From: Bombardia bombarda
Lineage: Eukaryota > Ascomycota > Sordariomycetes > Sordariales > Lasiosphaeriaceae
Assembly: GCA_030512295.1 (NCBI GenBank)
Contig: JAULSR010000001.1
Span: 5,045,001-5,109,000 of the forward strand
Direction: 5' to 3'
Length of the DNA stretch: 64,000 nt
The stretch's first letter is position 1; each line of letters begins with the position of its first letter. Under the pieces are notes generated by a model. That model did no database searches. It saw only the letters and a list, made by a program, of their open reading frames with translations, and was not told where the DNA came from. Position numbers and translations under genes: made by a program. Of this stretch, positions 23,201 through 33,138 are shown in pieces.

Positions 23201-24232
23201 CCTTGCCAGTACAAGGACCGTATCGTGGATGCCGTCCTCGTGGTGGTAGATCGGTTCACGAAAGTCGCGCTCTTCATCCCAACCACTACTACCGTTACAG
23301 CAGCCGAACTAGCCCAACTGCTCTACGAGCATGTGGAGTGCCGATTCGGCACGCCGATAGGTATGGTCTCCGACCGAGATTCCCTACTAACTAGCAAGTT
23401 TTGGGTAGAACTTTCCAAAGCCCGCCAAATCAAGCAGAGGCTCTCCACAGCCTACCACCCGCAGACCGATGGCCAGTCAGAACGAACGCACCAGAGCCTG
23501 CAGCACTATTTACGGTGCTTCGCCGATGAAGAGGCCCAGTGGGCGCCACTGCTCCCTGAAGCCGAGTTCGCGTATAACAACAGCGTACATACGACTATCG
23601 GTACAAGTCCGTTCGAGGCGTTATACGGCTACCACCCTCGAATGGCAGATTACGTACCTTCGGCACAGCTGAAGGTGCAAGGGGTTCATGAACGGTTGAG
23701 CAAGCTAACCCACCTGAGGGAAAAGATGTACCACCACTGGCAGAAGGCCGTAGACTCGCAGAAAAAGTACTACGACGCACGGCACCAGTGGATCGAGTTT
23801 GAAGTAGGAGAGACAGTTGGACTCTCCACACAGAACTTCCGCTTCAAAACCGGAAAGAAGCTAGCACCAAGATTCATCCCGGTCAAGGTCACCGAGAGGA
23901 TCGGCACGCAGGCATATAGGATCCGGCTACCGGCCAAATATGCCCGACTCCATGACGTCTTCCCTGTCTCCCTGTTGGAAAAGTGGTCAGTGGCCAAGGG
24001 ACAGAAGGTGCTACCACTACCAGAACTGGTCGAAGGAGAAGAAGAGTGGGAAGTGGAAGATATCGTGGAGCACAAGGATGAGGGAGAGCAAAGAAGGTTC
24101 CTAGTCAAGTGGGCAGGATGGCCCGCTGAGTACAACACCTGGGAACCTAGGGAACACTTGGCCAACGCACAAAAGGTGCTCCAGAGATACGAGAAGAAAG
24201 CAAAACAAAGGCATAGGAAGTGGAACGACTAA
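20264..24232 (+). CDS. pol: Retrotransposon Pol polyprotein (PR-RT-RNaseH-IN-chromodomain)
   Basis: Made as a Gag-Pol fusion by -1 frameshifting; the frame has no proper ATG near its start. Aspartic protease: DADTGAQ near 20411. Reverse transcriptase: LCVDYRGLN, MPFGLTNAPATFQ and the YLDD catalytic box (about 21440). RNase H: VETDAS (about 21881) and later LTDHEALK. Integrase: H-H-C-C zinc domain (LHHDDPRAGHFG to CQVC, about 22965-23095), then the catalytic D, D, E in LDFITKLPP, SDRDSLLTSKFW and YHPQTDGQSERTHQ, then a GPY/F-like module (KLAPRFIPVKV). The C-terminal chromodomain (about 24050-24205) has EVEDIVEHK, FLVKWAGW and NTWEPREHL, with the aromatic cage positions present, and may steer integration to modified histones. 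There is an unusually long Arg-rich linker between RNase H and integrase. No stops or shifts are seen inside. Confidence 0.96.
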   Translation, partial: REAVDDDPDRSTQTIYKGVKPGPTFTIQGGTCSRRRGQKATPLAVAIDADTGAQVNCVDYRFCRVHHIPALLEAEGLDLPQLINPDGSRIKNHGIFYLTLQLTDLHGNARSISQFFYGVKRPKGSPPILWGNPGMGSEGVTLHTTLNTFEWGRYSEISPKEVAQDVLDGAPAFTAMVSNVIIGPEESHVDTLDGPEPELGPAPLPPELAHRAAVFSEQAAREPNTLEGAEHCIDLVEGSAPPQGHIYPLSQAQLDELALYIRENLANGRIVESSSPAGAPIIFVPKKDGTMRLCVDYRGLNRITIKNRYPLPLISDLMDRLTGARFFTKLDLRDAYHRIRVRKADQWKTAFKTRYGQFEYTVMPFGLTNAPATFQAYINRALAGLVDVSCIVYLDDILIYSATREEHTHHILEVLDRLERAQLFAKQSKCSFYQNQVEFLGFIISHQGISMDPGRVKAIQEWPVPQSTREIQIFLGFANFYRRFIHGYSRITAPITALLKGEANLFRWPPEANTAFEQLKSVFGQADFLTHWEPSRQTRVETDASNQAISGILSQLVDSQWRPIAYWSRKLTDAELRWATGQKELIAIIESLEHWGHYLGGTDQRFLVLTDHEALKGVIAAPARDLKGRLARWVYRLSPFDFDIEHRPGATNPADPLSRRPDYMAGEIAYGDVLPTLTKKLQLVTELPTAMRAIVAQIRAGAQKKSCSRKYRRAVRRVEQALQRPRVEDVARVSAVTRFALGAAGRATFDKTEPRERSHQRDGCTPMEGLGRRIRRASTDSPGQTISPGRSEQRVEGQLQQEAQGADLLIPHAVAAEVCAGEAVEEQDPRHRFYRSIIALQKGDLECRSRIKEVLEGQRYAGTGAQSKPGNDSVDDEGALRYKGRLVIPAAPAVRRELVRLHHDDPRAGHFGSRKTVDLLRRRFHWKNLDAEVQAYTRQCQVCLGNRQPRHKPYGRLNSLPLPTQPFEEISLDFITKLPPCQYKDRIVDAVLVVVDRFTKVALFIPTTTTVTAAELAQLLYEHVECRFGTPIGMVSDRDSLLTSKFWVELSKARQIKQRLSTAYHPQTDGQSERTHQSLQHYLRCFADEEAQWAPLLPEAEFAYNNSVHTTIGTSPFEALYGYHPRMADYVPSAQLKVQGVHERLSKLTHLREKMYHHWQKAVDSQKKYYDARHQWIEFEVGETVGLSTQNFRFKTGKKLAPRFIPVKVTERIGTQAYRIRLPAKYARLHDVFPVSLLEKWSVAKGQKVLPLPELVEGEEEWEVEDIVEHKDEGEQRRFLVKWAGWPAEYNTWEPREHLANAQKVLQRYEKKAKQRHRKWND

Positions 24233-24269
24233 AAGATGAAGGCTGGAAATCGACGAGGACGTCGACCTA

Positions 24270-24280
24270 CGGGGGGGGGA
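24270..24280 (+). other. Polypurine tract (plus-strand primer)
   Basis: A run of G ending in GGGA stops 4 bp before the right LTR, where Ty3/Gypsy elements keep the purine tract that survives RNase H and primes plus-strand DNA. Confidence 0.75.
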
Positions 24281-24284
24281 TAAT

Positions 24285-24497
24285 TGTAAGGACATCGGAC
24301 TTCCCCAAGCACATGCCAGTCATCCTACCAACTATGTATATAAGCAGCGGCCCTCGCCCACCTTCCGTTGCGAGGGCCAGGTTGAAGTCTTACGCCAATA
24401 CCAGTCATTGCTCGCCTTCCCAACTATCTTCACTGCTCGCCTGCCCAGTTGTCTTCATTGTGACCACCTTGATCAGGCGTACCTGCCTTATCTTACA
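24285..24497 (+). repeat. Right LTR (213 bp)
   Basis: Same length as the left LTR and, by eye, the same sequence, from TGTAAG to CTTACA. It is followed directly by the right TGGCA duplication (24498-24502). Identity implies a very recent insertion, because both LTRs are copied from one template during reverse transcription. Confidence 0.97.
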
Positions 24498-24760
24498 TGG
24501 CAGCTGGTTGGGACTTGAATAGAAATATCTTTTACACACACACTTACTTAACCCATGACCAGAATTGGTTGGCTCGTTTTATCAAGAATGTTTTATTTTA
24601 GCAAGCTTTTTCATGATGTGATAGAAACTACGTGCCTTGGTGGTAAGTGAGGGGGTGAAGAAATTTGACAAATGGGAAGATGATGGAGGAGGGGGACAGT
24701 GGTGATCATATTCAAGGATGTCCCGATTTTATTGTTACAGCGCATGCAAATGCAGGTGTA

Positions 24761-24790
24761 ATGCGATGCGATGCGATGCGATGCGATGCG
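24761..24790 (+). repeat. (ATGCG)6 microsatellite
   Basis: Six perfect tandem ATGCG units, about 260 bp beyond the right LTR and outside any gene. Confidence 0.9.
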
Positions 24791-26546
24791 ATCGATGGAG
24801 CGCTCGTCCGTACTTTTTCTTTTCCTTCTTCTTTGCTGTCGATCCGATCCATATGTAATATGTGTTATCTTGAGTGGGTTTTGTTTAATAATTTTCTTCT
24901 TTTTCTTTTCCTGAAGGGCGGAACTTTGTGGTTTCATCTTCCGTGGGGTGGATGGAAGTGGTAAGTTTGTGGTAAGAAAAACATGTGATGTGCACGCCAC
25001 CAACCCATACTGTTTACACACACTTATTTCACCTGCCGAGCCACCGAGCGACCCACCATCCGGCGTCCGGCGTCTTGGCTTACCTACCCCCCTTTTTTTT
25101 TAAGCTGTCTCGAGTCTCCTTGCCGCCGTCCACCAGCCCTTACGAATATTCGTCACCTCTTTGGAGCTCAAATACATTGTGCGTGTGTTGCATCTGTGTA
25201 CGAATACGTCAGATGCATACGTAAGTGAGTGTGTGCGTGTGCACAGTAGATAGTGTATATATCTCTCTATCTATCTATCTGTACCCGCCGGATCGGCGAC
25301 TGCGTCGGCTGCGGGTTGCCGTAAGCAAACAAGCCGGCCCGAAACAACTTGACCCGACTGCCACTGGCCATGTACAGTATGGGGTGTATGTCTCTGAATA
25401 AGAGGCAAAGATACCTACTGAATATCCTTGCTTTCTTTTCTGTAACAGATGTCTTGAATGTGCACTTTGCATTCACTGATGAACAATTCTAGTCGCATGC
25501 TTGGGATTTGCTACTGCACGGTCTTTTCTTTCATGTAATAGGCATTTCGTCGCAACTGTTGGATTGATCATGAATGGTACGATTTACTTGGAGACTGAGA
25601 TGGGAAAGGGTACGAGGGTAAAATGGGCGTGTGGAGGTGGTTACATTACGATACCAAAAGAAGCAGTGAGAAGGAAAAGAGCCCTTGTTCAGTCATAGTC
25701 TGTTTGATCGTACTCGTTGAGATAAGTAGGTAGGTACTTTTAGGACTGTCATGTTTCATGGAGTCGAGACACAACGCCTGTGTACCATCATACTCGGTGA
25801 ATGATAGGCCAGTCTGTGTGCAAGTGTGGTTAGATGGCGAGTCATAGTAAGCATTTTTTCCTTTTAGTTCCTTTTAGTTCCTTTTCTTTTTCTTTCTGTC
25901 TTTTTTCTCTTTCTATTTCGTTCGTCTTTTATTTACCATTTGAGCAGGGAGCAACTACTATGATGCCCCAGTGATAGTATGCATGTGACAGCAATGAAGG
26001 CAATAGCAACAGGGGAAAAACTCAAAATGACAGAAACCCGAGTCTGCAAGCCCTTGGTATTCCTGGCTGATTCAAAGCAGTACATTGCCTGATTAGTATA
26101 CAGAGATAAAACATAATTATGATCAGGAACAAGTGTACGTTGTCTATTCAGCATCATACATGCGTACATATTCACAACCTAGATTGACTGTCAGTGTACA
26201 CGTCGTGTCCTTTTAGGATTATGCTCACGGTACCCAGTTATTAAGGAACGGCATAGGGAGCTATCACGAATATGCAGTTATTATTTGGCACAACATTGTC
26301 ACGTTTGCAGGAGAGAGAGTCTTATGTTTAATTTTTAAAGTTTTTTTATTATTTACTATCACCCCTTTTCCGTCCCCAAAATAAACGAAAAATGAGGTTC
26401 GGTCGTATTGGTACCTTATAGGAATTACCCGTTGCTGCCTCAAGAATAATTAACAAGTTTTAGTAAATGGGGGGTTTAGTCCCCAGATAGAAAAGAATTG
26501 TTAGTAGTAAAAGAAGAAGTAGAAGGAGTAGGAGGAGTAGAGGTAG

Positions 26547-26597
26547 TAGGAGGAGGAGTAATAAAAGTAGGAGGAGGAGTAATAAAAGTAGGAGGAG
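26547..26597. repeat. Purine-rich direct repeat (unit about 19-21 bp)
   Basis: Two to three copies of an AGGAGGAGTAATAAAAGT-like unit within a longer AGG/AGT-rich stretch. On the minus strand it reads as Pro/Thr-rich low-complexity sequence. Confidence 0.7.
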
Positions 26598-27671
26598 TGG
26601 AGACCGGAGTCCCCGCCCCATAGAAGAGATAACCACCCCCATAATGGAGAAGGTTAAAGTAAGGTAAGGAGGTTGGTGATGGAGAGAAAAAAGGGTTGAG
26701 TCCATGGCGGTGGGGGAAGGCTCCTTGAATATTAATTTGACCGGAGAAGCTAGGCATGTAAACAGTTGATCTGTTCTTGGGCAAAACCATTCTTCCGTAT
26801 TTTGCAACTCATAAGTCAGGACGACTGTATCTGAGCAGGTTTTATGTTTGATTTTATGCTGCATTGAACTGTTTCTTTCTCCCCGTATGCGTCAGAACAG
26901 TCGGGATGTCCGCTTCCAGAGTAGTTGGCCCAAGTTTTTCGTACTAGAGCCAGAACTCTAGAACTTGAACAAGTCGCCATTCTTGCTTTTCTGCTGCACC
27001 TCGGGTTGTTATAACGTTTAGTTGCTTTGTCACAAAGTGCTCTTTCCGGAGCATGCACTGACGTTACTAAACTTAAACACTCCAAATGTCCTCATTTCTA
27101 ATATTTCTAATGAGAAATGGTACAGAGTGAGATCCTCTGAAATCTCGAGCTGTTTCACAGTGAATCTAAATGAAAACATGGCTTTTGAACCTGTCTGTTG
27201 AAGCCAGCGCGGCCATTAAAATTGGTAGACACTCTGTAGCGGGAGGCGGTCTTCGGATGACATCCTTTGCGGCCGTACCGCCTTCGCCAGGACCGCTGTT
27301 CAGTCTAAGCTCTACAAGGGGACTATGTCGAGAAAAAAAAAACTCCACATTCATCAGGCTGTTTGGGGGATGTGACGTGTTCGTGGGCTCTGCACTCACC
27401 TTCCTCTGGTTTGTCGCGTGCGTGCGCTACTGCCATCCTCTCCGATTTCTCTAAACACCATCCATTGCAACCAGCTTCGCGCTCGAAAATATGGAGCACA
27501 GCTGATTGGGCAGGCTGGATGGGTCACAGGTCTGATAAATACTTGCGCTATTGTCCAAGCCTTGGTCAGAACGGCTGGCACCCATCACCCCCTCTTCTTC
27601 CGAAATATATACCATGGCTATTTAAAAACTCTCTTGCTACAAGCACACAGACCTGCGTCAGTACAGCAACG

Positions 27672-28031
27672 ATGAACAAAACGGATCTCCCACCAATCCA
27701 TGAAGTGCTAGTAGCGATGAACATACCGACCGACCACGAAGGGGAAAGCCCCTACCCCACGCCCAACAATCCCATCATATGGATTTGTGTAGGAGCACTG
27801 CTTGGTTTCTTAGCATTCTTGGGCACAAGGAAAGCTCAGAAGGAGATTAATCTTTGGTACAGGCGCCGCCACAGTCGGCGGCCTGAGAATGGTGGTGATT
27901 CTGGACGGACCGGTGGTGACGTAGATACGTCGATGTCAGGTGAGTGGGCTCGGTGCTCCTATGCTCCTGCCATGCTGCAACAGTCAGGAAGTGATAGTCG
28001 TGATAGTTACTTACTCAAAAGACTAGCGTGA
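27672..28031 (+). CDS. Small single-pass membrane protein, orphan
   Basis: Not recognised. 119 residues from an ATG in fair context. The same frame is open further upstream (an ATG at 27516 would give about 171 residues), but TATA-like sequences at about 27602-27625 favour the shorter form. A polar head with Pro-rich PYPTPNNP leads into one hydrophobic span (about residues 37-55, PIIWICVGALLGFLAFLG). A very basic stretch follows (KAQKEINLWYRRRHSRR), then a Gly/Ser-rich tail. The basic flank suggests the C-terminus faces the cytosol. It is the first of several small membrane-protein genes up to 33 kb. No homology could be tested. Confidence 0.45.
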   Translation: MNKTDLPPIHEVLVAMNIPTDHEGESPYPTPNNPIIWICVGALLGFLAFLGTRKAQKEINLWYRRRHSRRPENGGDSGRTGGDVDTSMSGEWARCSYAPAMLQQSGSDSRDSYLLKRLA

Positions 28032-29671
28032 TACACTTTACGTTTGAGACGACTTTCGATATGTTGGTACTGAGCGGTGCTTGACGGGAACATAACCAAC
28101 AGAAAACACAAAAAAAAGACAAAGCAATGCGGTTGACAACACACAAAGTTTAGCATGGCTGAAAATGAAATGGGAGCAAGGCTCTGAAGCTGGATGGCGA
28201 TACGAGGGGAGAGCCGGATGAGTTTTGGTTTCACTGCTCCATGATCATACAGCGTGGCTTTTCTTGGAGGTATCTTGATATTGAAATACAATCCAGATTT
28301 ACTACCAGAGCTGTACGAGCATATTGCTTTGAAACTCGTGGTCATAGAAGGCGGGAACAACAAAGACATATGTGGAAAGAATTATTTCTAGAACAACAGT
28401 CGAACAAAGAATTGTGTTTGTAACAAAGGGACTGTGATCAAGTCGTTGAGGTGTTTTATCTGGTATGTAACAAGGGCAAATCCACACTGCTCTCTCCAAC
28501 ATGCTTTTCTAGCTCTACAACGAAGGGATAAATGCGCCATATTAATACGCCCCTTTCAGAGAAGTTCACATACTCCCATACACATCATAGATCAAACGTT
28601 TCTAAAGTGGAAATCACCCACCCTTGCTGTTCAGGAGCAGGAACAGCCGCCAACATAAACTCAAACTCCACCACGACCAACCACATGCAATACTCCATTC
28701 TTGTGCTAGCGGTGCCTCCAATCTTTCTCGCAGGTAATTACATGGGACAAGAACTGATACATGTCAATATTAGCGGTATCTATGAACCATCAAATACAAC
28801 GGGCTGTAATCTTCTATACATAAGCTGTTCGCGATCACCAAAGAGGTTTTCTTCATTGCAACGCCATACTCTACAATCACTAAGACCACCTTACCTTACC
28901 ATACCTATTACTACACACTAAGAAATGCAGGTAGCCAAGCGTTCGTGCGTGCATGTAGAACAGAACGAAAGATCTTGGATAACGTAGTGTTTGGCACGAC
29001 AGAGCTTTGGGCCTCTCGAGCCAATGGAAGTCGCACCCATACAGAAACGGGCTATAAGTAAGGCCCAGGAGTTGGGCGAGCATTTCTCCAAAAGCCAACC
29101 CCAATACAACCTCGCGGCTCCTTCTCATTTTAACCAATCACACACCCCTTTCATACACCTCAACATCAATTAGCATACTCAACTTTCCCATTACGCCAAG
29201 CTATCACTATGTTTCACAAACACCCTTTCCCATTATGCAAGCGCTCAAGGTACTGTAGGGACGGGGCACAGCGTTTTAAGCGCGGGTGCCCATGCAAAGG
29301 GGCTCAAAGCCTGGGGTAAAAAAAAGGTACCAACATGCATTTGTTTAAACGTGCGATCGACAGAACTGTACATGAAAATGGGACCTGCGCAGCCTATGAG
29401 TTGGGGTAGGATTTGTACCTTAATATCTAGAATAGGTGATTCCTCGCGAGCATAGCCCGTTCCCACTCGGATGATGGATCAAGCCCGTTGTTTTATCCAA
29501 GAAGTGATATAATAGTATATCTACGCCGACTGCCTTACATGAAATAGATAGGCAGCTCAACTCGCACACACTTGAGGCTTTCTGTACTGAAAAGGGACAT
29601 ATTTTTCGAACCTGATATCTTTTCCTATCTCAATCTCTCTCACTGAAATCTGCCACTTGCCAATATCCACC
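28032..29671. other. Intergenic, no gene seen
   Basis: Short frames only. No RNA gene or repeat of note was found by reading. The end near 29671 should hold the promoter of the next gene. Confidence 0.5.
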
Positions 29672-30475
29672 ATGGGTGATCACTCGGATGATGAGGACTC
29701 AGACCAAAAGGAAACGACGCGCGAACAGCATATCCAGCGAATCGAAGTTGTCAAGGCCGTTTTCGCCGCGATTGTTCTGGGGCTCGGTGCAATAGTGGCT
29801 GGCAAAACGGCAAGGTGGGGATTGGGCAGGATCGTGGCGATAGTGTGCATTGTTATTGTGAGTGTCTTCTTTTCTTGGCCCCCATCGAAACATCGTATTT
29901 GTCCTTGAACACATAGATAGACACTACACTGACCAGCAAATGCAACAACAGCCAGTCATATCCCTCATCATAGGCCTCGTATCGTATGCCCACTGGGGTG
30001 AGCGCACAAAATCTGGGCGTTGGGCCAGAGGGGCTTCGACGGCTTGTTGGGTGGGTGTGTCTGGTCTCATGTTTTCTATCGCAATATCGGGCGGCGGTAT
30101 AGGAGGCCGGAAGAGATCTGTGAGCTTTGGGGGGTGGCAAGAGGAGAGCTCAAATCTCGTCGGTCGCGCCAACTGGAGCAGTGGCAGGTTTGATTTGATC
30201 AAGGGCGGGCTGGAGACAGCCTCGGGGCTCCCGACTCTTGCGTGGGCGATTGGCATTTTGGCCCTGCTGAATCTGTGAGTATATTCTGAAAAGACATTAT
30301 GATTCATGGCTAATGTTTGGGGAACAGATGCGTCTGCATCGTGCAGTGGTGCGTGGACTTCAGTAAGCCTGAGGCACCCGAGTACAAGACCGTCGAGGAC
30401 CCCGACAGATTTTCGTTTTCTGGCTATTACTCCCAGGTGCAGGTCAGCGAAGTCAGGAGGGCCCAGGTGGCATGA
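29672..30475 (+). CDS. Multi-pass membrane protein (about 218 aa), unknown function
   Basis: No family recognised. I read three exons: 29672-29857, 29952-30274 and 30328-30475. Donors are GTGAGT in both introns. The first acceptor is chosen because a CTGAC branch site lies 18 nt before it; an alternative AG at 29936 would add five residues. Joined, the frame is 219 codons and closes cleanly. The N-terminus is acidic and polar (MGDHSDDEDSDQKE). Hydrophobic spans follow at about residues 25-45, 50-75 and 88-105, with another near 160-180 (LAWAIGILALLNLCVCIVQW). The C-terminal tail is polar (FSKPEAPEYKTVEDPD). The layout of about four spans with short loops is MARVEL-like in outline, but I cannot assign it. 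Confidence 0.62.
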
Positions 30476-31289
30476 CGTGATTTGGTGTATTGCTCTTTCC
30501 TTTTCACCTTTTGTAAAGCAGGCGCGTTTCTTGGCATTCAGCACATACACGTAGCGAGGGCACAGCTGAAATTCATGATACCCCTAAACCCACAAGAAGT
30601 ACGCACCCATCCCGCGTGACAAATAGGCTGAATCGGATGCTTCCCCTATCTTCCCGACAGGGTGGGACATTATCTCTGGACGCCAGAAAAAGTCTGGGTA
30701 AAGTTGGTTATCAGATGGAAATCCACTAAAGTGACACAGACTGGCCCATCCGGTCGCGCCTGCTTCGTGCGCGGGGGTGACAGCTTGGTGAACTTGGTAG
30801 TTGCCCACCATCAGCCCGTGAGTGTCGTTTAGCTTCGATTTTCTTTCTTCTTGATGCACTACTTGCCCATTCATAGCGGCTCCTCACGCCCGAGTGACTG
30901 TGTCGTGTTGCACACGCACTAGCGCACGCCGTACTTTTATCGACTCTTACTAAGTTTAATCCGCAACTGAGTGGTGCTCTTGAGCAAAGGCAGCCCGCGC
31001 GATCTCGCTCTCAATAAATCTGCTCACGGAGAACGACATTTTAAGCTACTTTTGTAGAGGTATGTCGCCATTCAAGATCTCGCCATGCCTCCCGGTGTTC
31101 GGTGTCGCTGATCAAGGAAATTTAGAAAACAATCTCCCTCAAGCAACAATTCGCAGCCAGCGGAAATTATCCTCCTTGTCTTCGTCTCGTACGTCTGTCA
31201 AAAAAGGAACACCAAAGCAGCCGCCGCTCTGCAACAAGCTGCGCGACACCACTACATCAAGTACCAGTAACCTGCGAGATCCAAGCAAA
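30476..31289. other. Intergenic, no gene seen
   Basis: No supported gene. If the upstream ATG at 31062 is used for the next gene, the last 228 bp are coding. Confidence 0.5.
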
Positions 31290-31499
31290 ATGTCCGACAC
31301 GACGGACCCCTACGCACTGCACAACGGACACCCCCTGCCAGTCTACGGACTCGTCCTCAGCGGCTTCCTAATTGGGTCGATATTGGGCACCGGCTTGCTT
31401 GGCTGGTGGCTTGTTGGTTTCCAGAGGCCTGTGCCGGTCAGGGATGCTGAGAGATTTCTGAAGGAACAATGGAGGATTGCTCGCTCCACCCACGACTAG
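31290..31499 (+). CDS. Very small single-pass membrane protein (69 aa)
   Basis: Unrecognised. The ATG at 31290 has a good fungal context (caaaATGtc) and gives 69 residues. An in-frame ATG at 31062 would give 145 residues with a Ser/Lys-rich head that could also be plain leader sequence. One strong hydrophobic, Gly-rich span (about residues 18-42, YGLVLSGFLIGSILGTGLLGWWLV) has small-residue spacing (GxxxG-like) that often supports helix packing. A short cytosol-like tail with basic and acidic residues follows (RDAERFLKEQWRIARSTHD). It could be a small subunit or a regulator of a larger membrane protein; that is inference only. Confidence 0.5.
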   Translation: MSDTTDPYALHNGHPLPVYGLVLSGFLIGSILGTGLLGWWLVGFQRPVPVRDAERFLKEQWRIARSTHD

Positions 31500-32301
31500 T
31501 CGATGAGGATAGGGGTTTGGGGATGTTGGATCGTTGGTGATGGGTATTTCCTTTGGGGTATGTTTTGGGATGGGCACCTTTTGGTACGGAGGTCCATATA
31601 TATTGGAAGATTCCGGAATACGGAGAGGGGCGGTTGTTAGGCACTTGATACATCATGATCGATGGACGAAGTTTTGGAGGTTCGGAGCTACGGGGTGCAT
31701 GACATGTCTATCCAGCCCTGAGCAATGAGTGTTGGTTGTTGGGAGTTGGGACATATCACGGCGAAGCGTCACACGTTGCTTTTACGCACGTACTGAATTC
31801 GCTCGTTGTATAACACATCATTCATATCTGCTTCTGCTTTCATTGCTGTCCTATTCTAGTATTCCAGCTGCAGCGTTGAATTTTCAGTACCTTCTTATCA
31901 CACATTATCACGCGTTACATTTGGTCACAGGAAGTAAAAGCATAACATCATAGGTATAAAAACCTGGCAGTAAGATTTACCGGTGAGCTAGTACTCATCT
32001 ACTCCATGGCCGTGATATAGAAACAGCTCTAGTAAGCTCCCTCTCCTACACATCCACTCAAGTGCATCATCCTTCATTGAACCGCCACATATCGAATAAA
32101 CGGCTAGCCTGAGCCTCAACAAATATGTTGCAATCCAAATCCAAATTCCAGCCACTCAACAAAAGTAAAAATGTATTCCAAATTCCCCTCAAAGAGAATT
32201 TTCAAACAACCATCTAGAATACTCTACCAGTAGACCTAATACATCATCCCTCTCCCCCTCTCTCTCTCTCCAAGACCACCTCTTTCCACCCCAGGCACCG
32301 C
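31500..32301. other. Intergenic, 3' flank of two convergent genes
   Basis: No gene seen. A CTCT run near 32245-32275 lies close to the end of the minus-strand gene. Confidence 0.5.
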
Positions 32302-33138
32302 TTAGATGAACTGAAGCTTGCCCAACACCGGCGAACTGGCCAACGGCTTCATGAAATCCACACTTGGCAGTCCATCGTTGTCCAGGAACGCATGCTGGTT
32401 CATCTCTGTCCACTCCAGGATCATCTGTAAGGGATCATTATAATCACCGCAGAGCTGTCCCAGGCCCTCATCCTGCTTTGTACCACTGCCAGCGCACTCC
32501 CTGATAGATGACGACGACGAAATCTCATAGGAGCCGAGATCGAAGCTGCCATGTTGCGGGGGGTTGTTGTTGCTGTGAGCAGAGCCGCGGTGCGCCACTA
32601 CTCCCGCCACATTGGTCTTCATGACCCGCACGAGGTTCATGTTGAGTGGAGGCGGTCGGCGCTTGCGAAGAGAAGAAGTAGAGGCAGAAGCAGCAGGGAT
32701 GCTATCATGCCCGTTTTGGGTTGTCTGGCGTGAGGGGAGGTGGTCCTGTGGCAGGCCGATGCACTTGAAGTCGAAGCCGTCATCCTCTTCTTCGTACTCA
32801 TCGGAGCAGTAAGACTCTGAGTCTGAGTCCGAATCCGAGTCCGAAAGATAGAAGGTGTAGTTGGGGTTCGCGGGGGAGGAGAGTGTGGGCTCTTCCAGCA
32901 TGGCCGCTGAGGTGGGCTCAATAGCATTATCCTGGCAGATGCAGCTGAATTTCTCCTGCTGGTGCTGCTCGCGGACCTGCCGCATCTTGTGCATGTCGAA
33001 CGCCATCATAGCTAGGTGAGTGAACAGACAGATAGCGGTAACGATAAAGATAGACAGGCTGCTGCTGGCGCCGGTAGTATAGCTACACTGTTCGTAGAGG
33101 TCGGGGCTGTTCAGTAACTGCCGTGAGATGAATGGCAT
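32302..33138 (-). CDS. Membrane-anchored acidic/Ser-rich protein, unknown function
   Basis: Not recognised. One exon, 278 residues from the ATG at 33138-33136. A short N-terminal part with one hydrophobic span (about residues 26-47, SLSIFIVTAICLFTHLAMMAF) leads into a His/Gln-rich linker. An alternating Ser-Asp run follows (SDSDSDSDSES) and then a Glu/Asp cluster (DEYEEEDD), a typical casein-kinase-2 or scaffold-like acidic region. A basic RKRRPPP motif and a Ser-rich stretch come next. The last 60 residues (LQMILEWTEMNQHAFLDNDGLPSVDF) look folded. Open over its full length in a gene-poor region, it is probably real, but its role is unknown. Confidence 0.55.
   Translation of the reverse strand: MPFISRQLLNSPDLYEQCSYTTGASSSLSIFIVTAICLFTHLAMMAFDMHKMRQVREQHQQEKFSCICQDNAIEPTSAAMLEEPTLSSPANPNYTFYLSDSDSDSDSESYCSDEYEEEDDGFDFKCIGLPQDHLPSRQTTQNGHDSIPAASASTSSLRKRRPPPLNMNLVRVMKTNVAGVVAHRGSAHSNNNPPQHGSFDLGSYEISSSSSIRECAGSGTKQDEGLGQLCGDYNDPLQMILEWTEMNQHAFLDNDGLPSVDFMKPLASSPVLGKLQFI

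Larger units (their letters stand above)
18760..24497 (+). mobile_element. Complete Ty3/Gypsy chromodomain LTR retrotransposon (5738 bp)
   Basis: The element is bounded by two 213-bp LTRs that start TGTAAG and end CTTACA, with a 5-bp target duplication outside. Inside are a 47-nt leader, gag (19020-20276), pol in the -1 frame (to 24232) and a purine tract before the right LTR. Pol order is protease, reverse transcriptase, RNase H, integrase, chromodomain. That order, with the terminal chromodomain, marks a chromovirus of the Ty3/Gypsy superfamily. Both frames are unbroken apart from the gag-pol frame change, and the LTRs appear identical by eye. The copy is therefore young, and nothing suggests repeat-induced point mutation. 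The putative self-priming site and -1 shift point to the Tf1/sushi side of the chromoviruses. Confidence 0.97.
24503..27671. other. Gene-poor stretch with simple repeats
   Basis: No supported gene. It contains an (ATGCG)6 microsatellite (24761-24790), a short ATCT run (about 25262-25280) and purine-rich repeats near 26510-26600. A 104-codon minus-strand frame (26476-26790) with a Pro/Thr repeat tail overlaps those repeats and is doubtful. TATA-like AATATATAC at about 27602 precedes the small gene at 27672. Confidence 0.5.

Noticed and set aside
26476..26790. 104-codon minus-strand frame with a Pro/Thr repeat tail
   Set aside because: Its second half is only the translation of a purine-rich minisatellite, the first half has no recognisable feature, and there is no promoter-like context.
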